A stretch of DNA of 37,657 nt, taken from Sphingomonadales bacterium BRH_c42 (lineage in GTDB: Bacteria > Pseudomonadota > Alphaproteobacteria > Sphingomonadales > Sphingomonadaceae). The stretch is from positions 1 to 37,657 of the forward strand of contig LOEX01000119.1 in assembly GCA_001516125.1 (NCBI GenBank). The letters are read 5' to 3'. The stretch's first letter is position 1; every line of letters begins with the position of its first letter. The translations under genes and the position numbers were made by a program. The notes under the pieces were generated by a model, which saw only the letters and a program-made list of their open reading frames with translations, did no database searches and was not told where the DNA came from. Positions 17,845-25,205 of this stretch are shown here, piece by piece.

Positions 17845-18723
17845 TCAGCGTTGCAGCGGCCCCGGCGCAAAGGCGCTTTCGAGCAGATCGGCAATCCTGA
17901 GGCCGGCCTGCTGGATTCGCCGCTGCGCGACCGGCAGCGCCTCGACGATATCCTCCTGCGTCAGCGCGGTCTCACCGGGCAGTTCGCCCGCGCAGGGATC
18001 GGTATCGAAAGCGTTGGGATAGACGAAATCGCGCGCCGCCTGCCAGCTCTCACGCCCCCAGTCCGCAGCATCGCCGCCAGCCAGCGCGGCATGCTCTTCG
18101 GCAGAGTAGCGCCGGACCAACTGTGGATGTGCGCTCGAGATCGCGCGTTCGGCCAGCGCGCTGTCCCAGATCGAATGCAGGTTGCGATCGGGGACGATAC
18201 CGTAATCCGTCACCCGGTCGTTGCCGCCGCGATCGTCCTTGTCGCCCGAATGGAGCGGTTGATGAATGTCGCCCGCGAAATGGACGAGGAAGGCCAGCGC
18301 CTCGAGCCGGATGTGCGCGGGCAGGCTCTCATCGGCGAGCAGGCGGTGGCTTCGCTCGATCTGCGCGATCACGCAATTGCCGCCCGCGCAGTTGCTGCGG
18401 GGGTTATAAGCTTCGCAGATCGGCGCGGTGCGATAATGCCAGGCAAAGGTATAGCCCCAGCGCCAACCCTCGCCGCGCAGGCAATCGGGCCACACTGCGG
18501 CATCCTCGAGCGAGGCGAGCTTGCAGTCCGGCGTCGCCAGCTCGGGCGCGGCGCGCAGCAGCGCTGCGATCCTGGCCCGGGTCTCAGGGCTGACATTGGC
18601 CAGCGCGATCTGCGCCGTCACCCGGTGGCCATATGCGCCCCAGGCCTGCGCGGGAGCGGGCAGAAGCAGCGCGAGGACCAGGCAAAGCTGGAACACCGCA
18701 GGCCCCAACCGCCGGGCGATCAT
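17845..18723 (-). CDS. S1/P1-type zinc-dependent nuclease, secreted
   Basis: A 292-residue secreted nuclease acting on single-stranded nucleic acids. The ATG at 18721-18723 overlaps the stop of the GST gene (ATGA). The signal peptide ends at AQA|WGAYGHR, so the mature protein begins with Trp, whose amino group is a Zn ligand in S1/P1 nucleases. Other expected zinc ligands are seen: HRVTAQIA (His), DAAVWPD (Asp), FAWHYRT (His), HFAGDIHQPLHSGDKDDRGGND (His/Asp cluster) and NLHSIWD (His/Asp). It is complete at the usual length for the family. It would degrade RNA/DNA in the periplasm or outside the cell for phosphate and nucleoside supply. Confidence 0.92.
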   Translation of the reverse strand: MIARRLGPAVFQLCLVLALLLPAPAQAWGAYGHRVTAQIALANVSPETRARIAALLRAAPELATPDCKLASLEDAAVWPDCLRGEGWRWGYTFAWHYRTAPICEAYNPRSNCAGGNCVIAQIERSHRLLADESLPAHIRLEALAFLVHFAGDIHQPLHSGDKDDRGGNDRVTDYGIVPDRNLHSIWDSALAERAISSAHPQLVRRYSAEEHAALAGGDAADWGRESWQAARDFVYPNAFDTDPCAGELPGETALTQEDIVEALPVAQRRIQQAGLRIADLLESAFAPGPLQR

Positions 18724-19385
18724 CTGCTGGGCACCTCGAAGCTCTTGATCACCCATTGCTCGTCTTCTGCCGCCTTGACCCATTCCTGCATCCATTCATG
18801 CTCCCAGATCGCCTGGACATAGGACTGGGCAAAGCCGGGCACCCCGATGCCATAGGTGACAAATCGCGAAATGACCGGTGCATAGAACACGTCCGCAGCG
18901 CCGAAGGTGCCGAACAGAAACGGCCCGCCCTGCCCGAAACGTGCCCGCGCCTCGGCCCACAGGGTGAGGATGCGCACCACATCGGCGCGGGTTTCATTGC
19001 TGATCGCGGTCAGCGCCACGCGGCCGCGGACATTCATCGGGCACTCCCGGCGCAGCGCCTGGTAGGAACTGTGCATTTCCGCGACCATCGCCCGTGCCAG
19101 TCCGCGTGCGGCATCGTCCCTGGGCCAGAAACGCTCGCGCCCGACCCGGTCGGCCAGGTACTCGAGGATCGCCAGACTGTCCCAGATGACCGTTTCGCCG
19201 TCCCACAGGATCGGAACCTTGCCATGGCTGGGCTGAACCTCGGCCATCGCGCGCTTGGCCGCATCCCATTCCTCGCTGTCGATATTGACCGTCAGTTCCT
19301 CGAACATCAGCCCCGATTGCTTCGCCGCCAGCCAGCCGCGCAGCGACCAGCTCGAATAGTTCTTGTTGCCGATGATGAGCTTCAT
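18720..19385 (-). CDS. Glutathione S-transferase family protein
   Basis: A 221-residue cytoplasmic protein. The start [20 protein letters not shown] was chosen because it begins at the thioredoxin-like fold strand; the frame stays open upstream to 19463 without an SD. SSWS provides the N-terminal catalytic Ser, and [21 protein letters not shown] contains the cis-Pro and the glutathione-binding (E/D)S motif. The C-terminal helical domain follows. The substrate is unknown. Its stop overlaps the S1/P1 nuclease start, an odd but clear coupling. Confidence 0.9.
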   Translation of the reverse strand: MKLIIGNKNYSSWSLRGWLAAKQSGLMFEELTVNIDSEEWDAAKRAMAEVQPSHGKVPILWDGETVIWDSLAILEYLADRVGRERFWPRDDAARGLARAMVAEMHSSYQALRRECPMNVRGRVALTAISNETRADVVRILTLWAEARARFGQGGPFLFGTFGAADVFYAPVISRFVTYGIGVPGFAQSYVQAIWEHEWMQEWVKAAEDEQWVIKSFEVPSR

Positions 19386-19480
19386 GGCGTTCAGCACTAA
19401 TCGTTCAGGCTGGTGCTGTCGAGGCTGGCCGGCGTCCGCAGCGCTTGGCACGGGCACACTCAAGCGGTATTCGCCGTGCG

Positions 19481-19897
19481 ATGAGCCTGCGCCCGTTCCA
19501 CCTCGCCTTTCCCGTCGACGATCTGGCCGCCGCGCGCGCCTTTTACGGCGGGGTGCTGGGTTGCCGCGAAGGGCGCAGCAGCGCCGAATGGATCGATTTC
19601 GACTTCTACGGCCACCAGATCGTCGCGCATCTCGCGCCCGGTGGTGGTGATCGGGGATCGAACCCGGTTGACGGGCATCAGGTGCCGGTCCCGCACTTCG
19701 GCGTGGTGCTGACGATGGAGGACTGGCACATGCTGGCCGATCGGTTGCGCGCCGCGGGCACCGCCTTCGTTATGGAGCCCACCATCCGCTTCAAGGGGCA
19801 GCCGGGCGAGCAGGCGACCATGTTCCTGCGCGATCCGGCGGGCAATGCGATCGAGATGAAGGCGTTCGGCTCGCTCGATCAGATGTTCGCCGCCTGA
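19481..19897 (+). CDS. VOC-fold (glyoxalase/dioxygenase superfamily) protein
   Basis: A 138-residue protein with two beta-alpha-beta-beta-beta modules. The first begins [19 protein letters not shown] (His metal ligand, FY helix); the second contains HFGVVL and ends [15 protein letters not shown] (Glu metal ligand). The start at 19481 begins right at the fold; an upstream ATG at 19445 adds only unlike residues. The reaction is not known; the family includes glyoxalase I, dioxygenases and drug-binding proteins. It stands alone between genes of the opposite strand. Confidence 0.85.
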   Translation: MSLRPFHLAFPVDDLAAARAFYGGVLGCREGRSSAEWIDFDFYGHQIVAHLAPGGGDRGSNPVDGHQVPVPHFGVVLTMEDWHMLADRLRAAGTAFVMEPTIRFKGQPGEQATMFLRDPAGNAIEMKAFGSLDQMFAA

Positions 19898-19912
19898 ACG
19901 AAACAGGTGAAG

Positions 19913-20689
19913 TCAGCCCCGAACCGGGCCGCACCCCCGGCAGGCCTTGTCCTTCGCGATGACCAGTGCGCGCATGGCCGGCTTCAGCCCGTCAAGAACG
20001 TGCAGTCTGCCCCATTGCGGATCGCCGAGCATGCTCACCCCGTCGAGCAGCACGCGCACCGCCTGCATCGCCGCGAAGCTGCCGACCCAGCCTGCCATCG
20101 CGCCCAACATGCCGTCTTCGGCGCATGAGTCGCAATCCTCGGCATCGAAGGCGTCGCCGACAAAGCAGCGATAGCATGGCTGGTCCGGCAAATGCCCGGC
20201 AAACGCGCCCACCTGCCCCTGAAAACGGCCCACCGCAGCACTGAGGAGCGGTATACCTGCACTGACGCAGGCGTCCGACACGGCGAGGCGGGTGGCGAAA
20301 TTGTCGGTCCCGTCGAACACCAGATCCGCGCCTGCGATCAGCCCGCCGGCATTCTCGCGAGCGATTCGCGCGTCGCTGATCTCGACCATGAGCGCCGGAT
20401 CGAAACTGGCCATCCATTGGCGCGCGGCGACCGCCTTGCCATGGCCGATGTCGCGCGTGGTGAAGATCGTCTGGCGCTGGAGGTTGCTGAGATCGACCAG
20501 ATCATCGTCAACCAGCGTAAAGCGTCCAACGCCTGCCGCCGCCAGATATTGCAGTGCGGGCGATCCGATCCCGCCCAGCCCGATCAGCGCGACATGCGCC
20601 TTGCTCAGCGCGACCTGACCAGCGCCACCTATCTCGGGCAGCACGATATGCCGTGCGAACCGGGCAAGGCGATCGCTGGATAGGCTCAC
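19913..20689 (-). CDS. moeB: MoeB/ThiF-family E1-like adenylyltransferase
   Basis: A 258-residue enzyme that adenylates the C-terminal Gly-Gly of a ubiquitin-like sulfur carrier (MoaD for molybdopterin, or ThiS for thiamine). Seen are the ATP-binding GLGGIGSPALQYLAAAGVG, the DDDLVDLSNLQRQ segment with the Arg/Gln contacts, FDGTDNFATR, and two Zn-binding pairs CYRC and CRGC. There is no C-terminal rhodanese domain, so it is the short MoeB form. The start is GTG (20687-20689) within a GTGA overlap with the DUF983 gene. No other cofactor-synthesis genes are nearby, so MoaD or ThiS as partner is undecided. Confidence 0.85.
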   Translation of the reverse strand: MSLSSDRLARFARHIVLPEIGGAGQVALSKAHVALIGLGGIGSPALQYLAAAGVGRFTLVDDDLVDLSNLQRQTIFTTRDIGHGKAVAARQWMASFDPALMVEISDARIARENAGGLIAGADLVFDGTDNFATRLAVSDACVSAGIPLLSAAVGRFQGQVGAFAGHLPDQPCYRCFVGDAFDAEDCDSCAEDGMLGAMAGWVGSFAAMQAVRVLLDGVSMLGDPQWGRLHVLDGLKPAMRALVIAKDKACRGCGPVRG

Positions 20690-21108
20690 GGGCTGGCGAC
20701 CTCGTCAGCACGTTCGCGCTTGAAGCCGTGCATGCCGTTCCACCACTGCATCGCAATCACCGCGCCCTTGGCCGGTTGGAGCTGGAACAGGATCATGGCG
20801 ATTGCCAGCGGCATGATGATCGCCGCCATCTGCAAGGTGGTGAGCGCGAAATCGAGCGCGAGGAGGATAATCACCGGTGCCAGCAGATGGCCGGTCACGA
20901 AGATCGCGATATAGGCGGGAAAATCGTCTGCCTGCTGCGGCCTCAGATCGAGCGCGCAGGACGGGCAGGCATCGCGCGGTTTGAGCCATTTGCGGAACAG
21001 GCTCCCCTCGCCGCATCGCGGGCAGTGGCCACGCAGCCCGCGTGCAAGCGCGCTGCGGAAGCTCTGGGGCAGTGGGTTGGTGCCTGACGAGAAGGGGGTA
21101 TCGCTCAT
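20686..21108 (-). CDS. DUF983 membrane protein with zinc ribbon
   Basis: A 140-residue protein. The N-terminal part has a zinc-ribbon-like motif (CPRCGEG ... CPSC, Cys pairs 16 residues apart), followed by two hydrophobic membrane segments (about residues 68-88 and 93-113). This is the layout of DUF983 proteins, common in alphaproteobacteria and of unknown role. It is translationally coupled to moeB downstream. Confidence 0.85.
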   Translation of the reverse strand: MSDTPFSSGTNPLPQSFRSALARGLRGHCPRCGEGSLFRKWLKPRDACPSCALDLRPQQADDFPAYIAIFVTGHLLAPVIILLALDFALTTLQMAAIIMPLAIAMILFQLQPAKGAVIAMQWWNGMHGFKRERADEVASP

Positions 21109-21135
21109 CCGCGCCCCTTAGGCCTGCCGACCATG

Positions 21136-21208
21136 GCCTGTCGACAGGCTTGTGCAAAAGCTGCCGAAAGGCATGTCTTGAGCCTGTCGAAAGGCCTGTT
21201 GGCAGCTT
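21136..21208. repeat. Palindromic repeat cluster downstream of dnaA
   Basis: A perfect 14-bp palindrome GCCTGTCGACAGGC (21136-21149) and a one-base variant GCCTGTCGAAAGGC (21182-21195) occur 46 bases apart, with a related GCTGCCGAAAGGC (21160-21172) between them. AAGCTGCC (21158-21165) is complementary to GGCAGCTT (21201-21208) and would fold the second copy into a hairpin. The cluster fills the gap between the convergence-free ends of DUF983 and dnaA. Repeats of the type TTGAGCCTGTCGAAAGG are seen in many intergenic regions of proteobacteria; here they may also act as a terminator for dnaA. Confidence 0.65.
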
Positions 21209-21253
21209 GTGGAAATGGTGTGGAACCAATGTGCAAAGGCAGTGGAAAAGCGC

Positions 21254-22720
21254 TCAGCTCTCCAGCTGGCGCAGCAGGCTGCGCACATCGCCGTCCATAT
21301 CGGCATCGCGCTGGCGCAGGTCCTCGATCAGCCGCACGGCGTGGATCACCGTCGAATGATCGCGCCCACCGAACTTGCGCCCGATTTCAGGATAGGATCG
21401 CGGCGTCAGCACCTTGGCCAGATACATCGCCACCTGGCGCGGACGCACCACGGCGCGGGCGCGGCGTTTTGACGACATCTCGGCCCGATCGATGCGGTAG
21501 AACTGGCACACGGTGCGCTGAATCTCGTCGATCGTGATCCGGCGGCGGTTGGCCGAAAGGATATCGGTCAACTGCTCTTCGGCGAGCTGCAACGAGACTT
21601 CCTGGCCCGTGAGCTGGGCATAGGCGATCAGCTTGTTGAGTCCCCCCACCAGCTCGCGGACATTGCGCGTGATGGTGCGCGCGAGGAATTCGAGCACGTC
21701 GCCGGGCACCTCAAGCGGGGCGAAGCGCGTCAGCTTCGATTCGAGGATCGAGCGGCGCAATTCGATGTCGGCGGGCTGGATATCCGCCACCAGACCCATC
21801 GACAACCGGCTGAGCAGGCGCGGTTCGACCCCGTCCAGCGCCTGCGGCGCGCGGTCGGCGGCAAACACCAGCCGCTTGCCCTCGGCCAGCAGAGCATCGA
21901 TGGTATAAAGCAGTTCTTCCTGCGCGCTTGCCTTGCCGATGATGAACTGGATGTCATCGACCAGCAGCAGATCGAAGCTGCGCAGCCGCGCCTTGAACTC
22001 GATCATCTGGTTGGCTTTGAGCGCCTGGACGAATTCGACCATGAAGCGTTCGGCCGAACAATAGAATATGCGCGCGCGCGTATGCGCCGCCAGATAGGCA
22101 TGCCCGATCGCATGCAGCAGATGCGTCTTGCCCTGGCCGGTCGCGGCCTTGAGATAGAGCGGCGAGAATTGCGGCTGCTCGGTCGCGGCCATGCGCTGCG
22201 CCGCATTGCACGCCAGCACGTTGGCTTCGCCGGTGACGAACGCTGCAAAGGTCAGCGAAGGGTCAAGTCCGACCGAGGAACTGAAACCCGCATCGCCCAT
22301 CGCCCCGGCGCCGACCGCAAAGGATCGGTTGTCCAGCCCGTCATTGGCCGGATGACGGCCGTTCTCGAGCCTGAGCTCAGGGAGTTTGCGCCTGCCGGGA
22401 TGGACTTGGATGCGGACCTTGCGCACTTCGCTGCGGGCAATCTTCCATGCCAGCTGGAGACGATCATGAAAGCGGTCGTTGACCCAGTTGGCGGAAAATT
22501 CGGTCGGTAGGAAGAGATCGAGCGTGCCCGAATCCTTGCAGAAACTGCCCAACTGAATCGGTCTGATCCATTGGCTGTGGAGCTGATGCCCCAAGTCCTT
22601 GCGCAGGCCCTGGCTGATGTCCGCCCAATCGGCTGCAAGATTCACCGCTTCGGCGTCTTCCATCAAGTCCTCGTCGCGCTTGCGCTTGGAAATCTGCGCA
22701 TTTTCCTGATTTTGCACCAT
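21254..22720 (-). CDS. dnaA: Chromosomal replication initiator DnaA
   Basis: A 488-residue initiator that binds DnaA boxes and opens the origin. Domain I begins at NLAADWADISQGLRKDLG; domain III has the Walker A region AATGQGKTHLLHAIG (Lys198) and Walker B LLLVDDIQFI; domain IV ends with the DnaA signature GRKFGGRDHSTVIHAVR. In Walker A two glycines of the usual GGxGxGKT are Ala (192, 193). The start is uncertain: ATG 22718-22720 is used here, a TTG at 22729 and an ATG at 22663 (MEDAEAVNLAADW, preceded by GAGGA) are alternatives. dnaA stands upstream-adjacent to rpsT on the same strand, an order common near alphaproteobacterial dnaA. Confidence 0.95.
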   Translation of the reverse strand: MVQNQENAQISKRKRDEDLMEDAEAVNLAADWADISQGLRKDLGHQLHSQWIRPIQLGSFCKDSGTLDLFLPTEFSANWVNDRFHDRLQLAWKIARSEVRKVRIQVHPGRRKLPELRLENGRHPANDGLDNRSFAVGAGAMGDAGFSSSVGLDPSLTFAAFVTGEANVLACNAAQRMAATEQPQFSPLYLKAATGQGKTHLLHAIGHAYLAAHTRARIFYCSAERFMVEFVQALKANQMIEFKARLRSFDLLLVDDIQFIIGKASAQEELLYTIDALLAEGKRLVFAADRAPQALDGVEPRLLSRLSMGLVADIQPADIELRRSILESKLTRFAPLEVPGDVLEFLARTITRNVRELVGGLNKLIAYAQLTGQEVSLQLAEEQLTDILSANRRRITIDEIQRTVCQFYRIDRAEMSSKRRARAVVRPRQVAMYLAKVLTPRSYPEIGRKFGGRDHSTVIHAVRLIEDLRQRDADMDGDVRSLLRQLES

Positions 22721-22729
22721 TGCCGCCAA

Positions 22730-23198
22730 TTCGCCCTGTTCCCCCGGTCAGCCCGCGAGCCGCCCTCCCTGCCATTCAGCCTTTTCGCGGCCCTGCCCCG
22801 GACCCCGTTTGTCGGGCCGTGCGATCGACCTTCAGGCAAAGCTTCGCCGTTGCTGCGAAGCTGCCGCCTGCGCGCACCCCCCAATCATCCAAGACTGTAA
22901 TCACCCAGGCTGTCCCGCGCCGGGCAAGGGCGATTTATCTACGCCTTTGCGCAATTCGCAAGGGGGTTAAGTGTAAAAAAAACGAAATAAACAGGTTGAC
23001 AGGGGGTAAACCCGCAGACTCCCGTTGATGTGTTTGAAAACAAGATATTTTATGCCAAGAAACCGCGCGAATCGCGGGAAATCCTAGGGTTTGCCGGACC
23101 CCGTTCGGGGATTCGCCGGGCAAGCGAAGGGGCCGCACCCGCAAGGGCCGACCCCATCAACATTTTCCAGAGCGAAATGCCCGTTCAGGGCAGGCGAA
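22730..23198. other. AT-rich intergenic region upstream of dnaA
   Basis: About 470 bases without a gene. The segment 22960-23060 is clearly richer in A/T than its surroundings. Four sequences match 7 of 9 positions of the DnaA box TTATNCACA: TTATCTACG (22935-22943), the complement of AGTGTAAAA (22970-22978), the complement of TGTGTTTGA (23029-23037), and TTATGCCAA (23050-23058). Small hairpins near 23178-23192 (TGCCC/GGGCA) and at 23065-23082 (CCGCG/CGCGG) could end rpsT transcription. It must contain the dnaA promoter; the best -35/-10 pair is not clear to me. A replication origin here is possible but not shown. Confidence 0.45.
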
Positions 23199-23459
23199 TC
23201 ACAGTGAGGCGACTCGCCTGGTCAGGCGCGACATCTTGCGCGCCACAGTGTTCTTGTGCATCACCCCGCGGGCAACTCCGCGGGCCATTTCCGGCTGGGC
23301 TGCACGCAGCGCTTCCTCGGCTGCCTTGCGGTCACCACCTTCGATCGCGGCTTCGACTTTCTTGACGAAGCCACGGATGCGGCTGATGCGCGAGCCGTTG
23401 ATTTCGGCCCGATTGTTGTTGCGGCGGATGCGCTTCTTTGCTTGCGGCGTATTGGCCAT
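23199..23459 (-). CDS. rpsT: 30S ribosomal protein S20
   Basis: An 86-residue, very basic protein with the typical S20 start [21 protein letters not shown] and the end [20 protein letters not shown]. It binds 16S rRNA in the small subunit. The gene lies between mutM and dnaA on the same strand, with its own likely promoter at 23551-23579. Confidence 0.96.
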   Translation of the reverse strand: MANTPQAKKRIRRNNNRAEINGSRISRIRGFVKKVEAAIEGGDRKAAEEALRAAQPEMARGVARGVMHKNTVARKMSRLTRRVASL

Positions 23460-23550
23460 GTTCGTCCTTGCTTCAGGTCACCTTGGCGGCGACCGTATCC
23501 TTGTCTGAAACCTGCGTGCTGACGCGGCGACGGATCGCCGGAAAGCGGGC

Positions 23551-23579
23551 CACATAGTGGGGTGTCGGATAAAGGTCAA
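23551..23579 (-). promoter_or_regulatory. Sigma-70-type promoter for rpsT
   Basis: On the minus strand TTGACC (23574-23579) and TATGTG (23551-23556) are exactly 17 bases apart, giving a leader of about 85 bases before the rpsT ATG. The site lies in the gap after the mutM stop. Confidence 0.6.
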
Positions 23580-23600
23580 GGATTCGCTTGGGGCGCGGCT

Positions 23601-24416
23601 CTACTTCTGGCAGCGCGGGCAGTACCAGCTGCTGCGCCCGCCTTGCGCGATGCGGAGGATGGTCCCGCCATCCTGGCGCTGGCACGGCTGCCCCTCGCGG
23701 TCATAGACGGCAAAGCGCGTGCTGAAATAGCCCAGCTCGCCATCGGGCCGGGCATAGTCGCGCAGGCTCGATCCGCCATCGCTGATTGCACCGAGCAACA
23801 CCTCGCGGATTTCGGGAACCAGCCCCGCCAGCTGCGCGCGCGTAACCTTGCCGCCCGCCCGGCGCGGGTCGATGCCGGCACGGTGGAGCGCTTCGCAGAC
23901 GTAGATATTGCCCAGACCCGCGACGATCCGCTGGTCGAGCAGGCAGGCCTTGATCGCCTGCGTGCGTCCCTTCAGCGTCGCGCGCAGATGGTCAGCGGAA
24001 AAGCCATCGCCCAACGGCTCCGGCCCCAGCGCGGCAAATGCTGGCCACGCATCGAGCGCGGCAGTCTCCGCCAGATCGACCGATCCGAAGCGGCGCGGGT
24101 CGCAAAGCGCGAAGTTGTGCGCCTGTGTGCCTAGGACAAGGTGATCGTGCCGGTCGGGGGTCGCCGGATCGATCCGCCAGCGCCCGCTCATCCCCAGGTG
24201 GAAGACCATGCTGCGCCCGCGATCCGTGTGGATGAGCCCGTATTTGGCCCGGCGGCCGAGGCCGATAACGCGCGCTCCCGTCATCGCCTGCACCAGATCG
24301 GGCGGAAACGGGCGGCGCAGGTCGGGCCGGTTGAGCGTCACCCGTTCGATCCGCTCACCTTCGAGGAAGCGGGCAAGCCCGCGAACGGTGGTTTCGACTT
24401 CGGGCAATTCGGGCAT
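23601..24416 (-). CDS. mutM: Formamidopyrimidine-DNA glycosylase (Fpg/MutM)
   Basis: A 271-residue base-excision repair enzyme that removes 8-oxoguanine and formamidopyrimidines and nicks the site. It has the N-terminal catalytic Pro after Met (PELPEVET, Glu3), RRAKYG with the conserved Lys, HLGMSGR, the H2TH region (DQRIVAGLGNIYVCEAL) and a C-terminal zinc finger ending WYCPRCQK. The finger has only three cysteines: C245, C266 and C269; where the second Cys of the first CxxC is expected there is Gln248 (CQRQDGG). It is divergent from ubiE with only 55 bases between the starts, which must hold both promoters. Confidence 0.94.
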   Translation of the reverse strand: MPELPEVETTVRGLARFLEGERIERVTLNRPDLRRPFPPDLVQAMTGARVIGLGRRAKYGLIHTDRGRSMVFHLGMSGRWRIDPATPDRHDHLVLGTQAHNFALCDPRRFGSVDLAETAALDAWPAFAALGPEPLGDGFSADHLRATLKGRTQAIKACLLDQRIVAGLGNIYVCEALHRAGIDPRRAGGKVTRAQLAGLVPEIREVLLGAISDGGSSLRDYARPDGELGYFSTRFAVYDREGQPCQRQDGGTILRIAQGGRSSWYCPRCQK

Positions 24417-24471
24417 GGAGCCCTGCTTAACACCCTTTGCCCGCCGCGCAATTCATCCTAAGGCCGCGACG

Positions 24472-25203
24472 ATGACAGATACAGTGTCCTTCGGCTACGA
24501 AGAGGTAGAACCCGACGAAAAGACCCGCCGCGTGGGCGCGGTCTTTTCCAGCGTCGCGTCAAGCTATGACGTGATGAACGATGCCATGTCCGGGGGAATG
24601 CACCGGCTGTGGAAGGACCGTTTCGTGCGCCGGGTCAAACCGCGGCCACATGAGGCGATACTCGACATGGCGGGCGGCACCGGCGACATCGCCTTCCGCA
24701 TGGCCGCGCGCGGTGCCGAAGTGACCGTGGCCGATATCAACCAGGACATGCTCGACGTCGGGGTCGAACGCGCGATGGAGCGCGGGATAAACGGCCTCGT
24801 CTGGTCGAACCAGAACGCTGAAAAGCTGACTTATCCCTCGGCAATGTTCGATGCCTATACGATCGCCTTCGGCATCAGGAACGTCACCGATATTCCCGCC
24901 GCGCTGAAAGAGGCGCACCGGGTGCTCAAGATCGGCGGGCGGTTCTTCTGCCTCGAATTCTCGACCACACAGTGGCCCGGATTCAAGGAAGCCTACGACC
25001 TCTATTCGCACCATCTGGTGCCCCGGATCGGCAAGGCGATTGCGGGCGATGCGGACTCCTACCGTTATCTCATCGAATCGATCCGCCGCTTTCCCGATAT
25101 GCCGCGCTTCGAAGCGATGATCCGCGCGGCGGGTTTCGAAAACACGCGGGTCGAGCCGATCATGGGCGGGCTGGTGGCGATCCATTCGGGCTGGAAAGTC
25201 TGA
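24472..25203 (+). CDS. ubiE: UbiE, ubiquinone/menaquinone C-methyltransferase
   Basis: A 243-residue SAM-dependent methyltransferase that methylates the benzoquinol ring in ubiquinone synthesis. Motif I is DMAGGTGDIAF, followed by VADINQDMLDVG; the UbiE signatures FSSVASSYDVMNDAMSGGMHRLWK and FGIRNVTD...RVLKIGGRFFCLEFS are complete. The start MTDTVSFGYEE is taken since the upstream frame overlaps the mutM promoter. ubiB follows after two bases. Confidence 0.95.
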   Translation: MTDTVSFGYEEVEPDEKTRRVGAVFSSVASSYDVMNDAMSGGMHRLWKDRFVRRVKPRPHEAILDMAGGTGDIAFRMAARGAEVTVADINQDMLDVGVERAMERGINGLVWSNQNAEKLTYPSAMFDAYTIAFGIRNVTDIPAALKEAHRVLKIGGRFFCLEFSTTQWPGFKEAYDLYSHHLVPRIGKAIAGDADSYRYLIESIRRFPDMPRFEAMIRAAGFENTRVEPIMGGLVAIHSGWKV

Positions 25204-25205
25204 AG

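Noticed and set aside
19645-19675. A tRNA T-arm-like stretch (GGGGATCGAACCCGG)
   Set aside because: It lies in the coding frame of the VOC gene and no acceptor or anticodon stem surrounds it.
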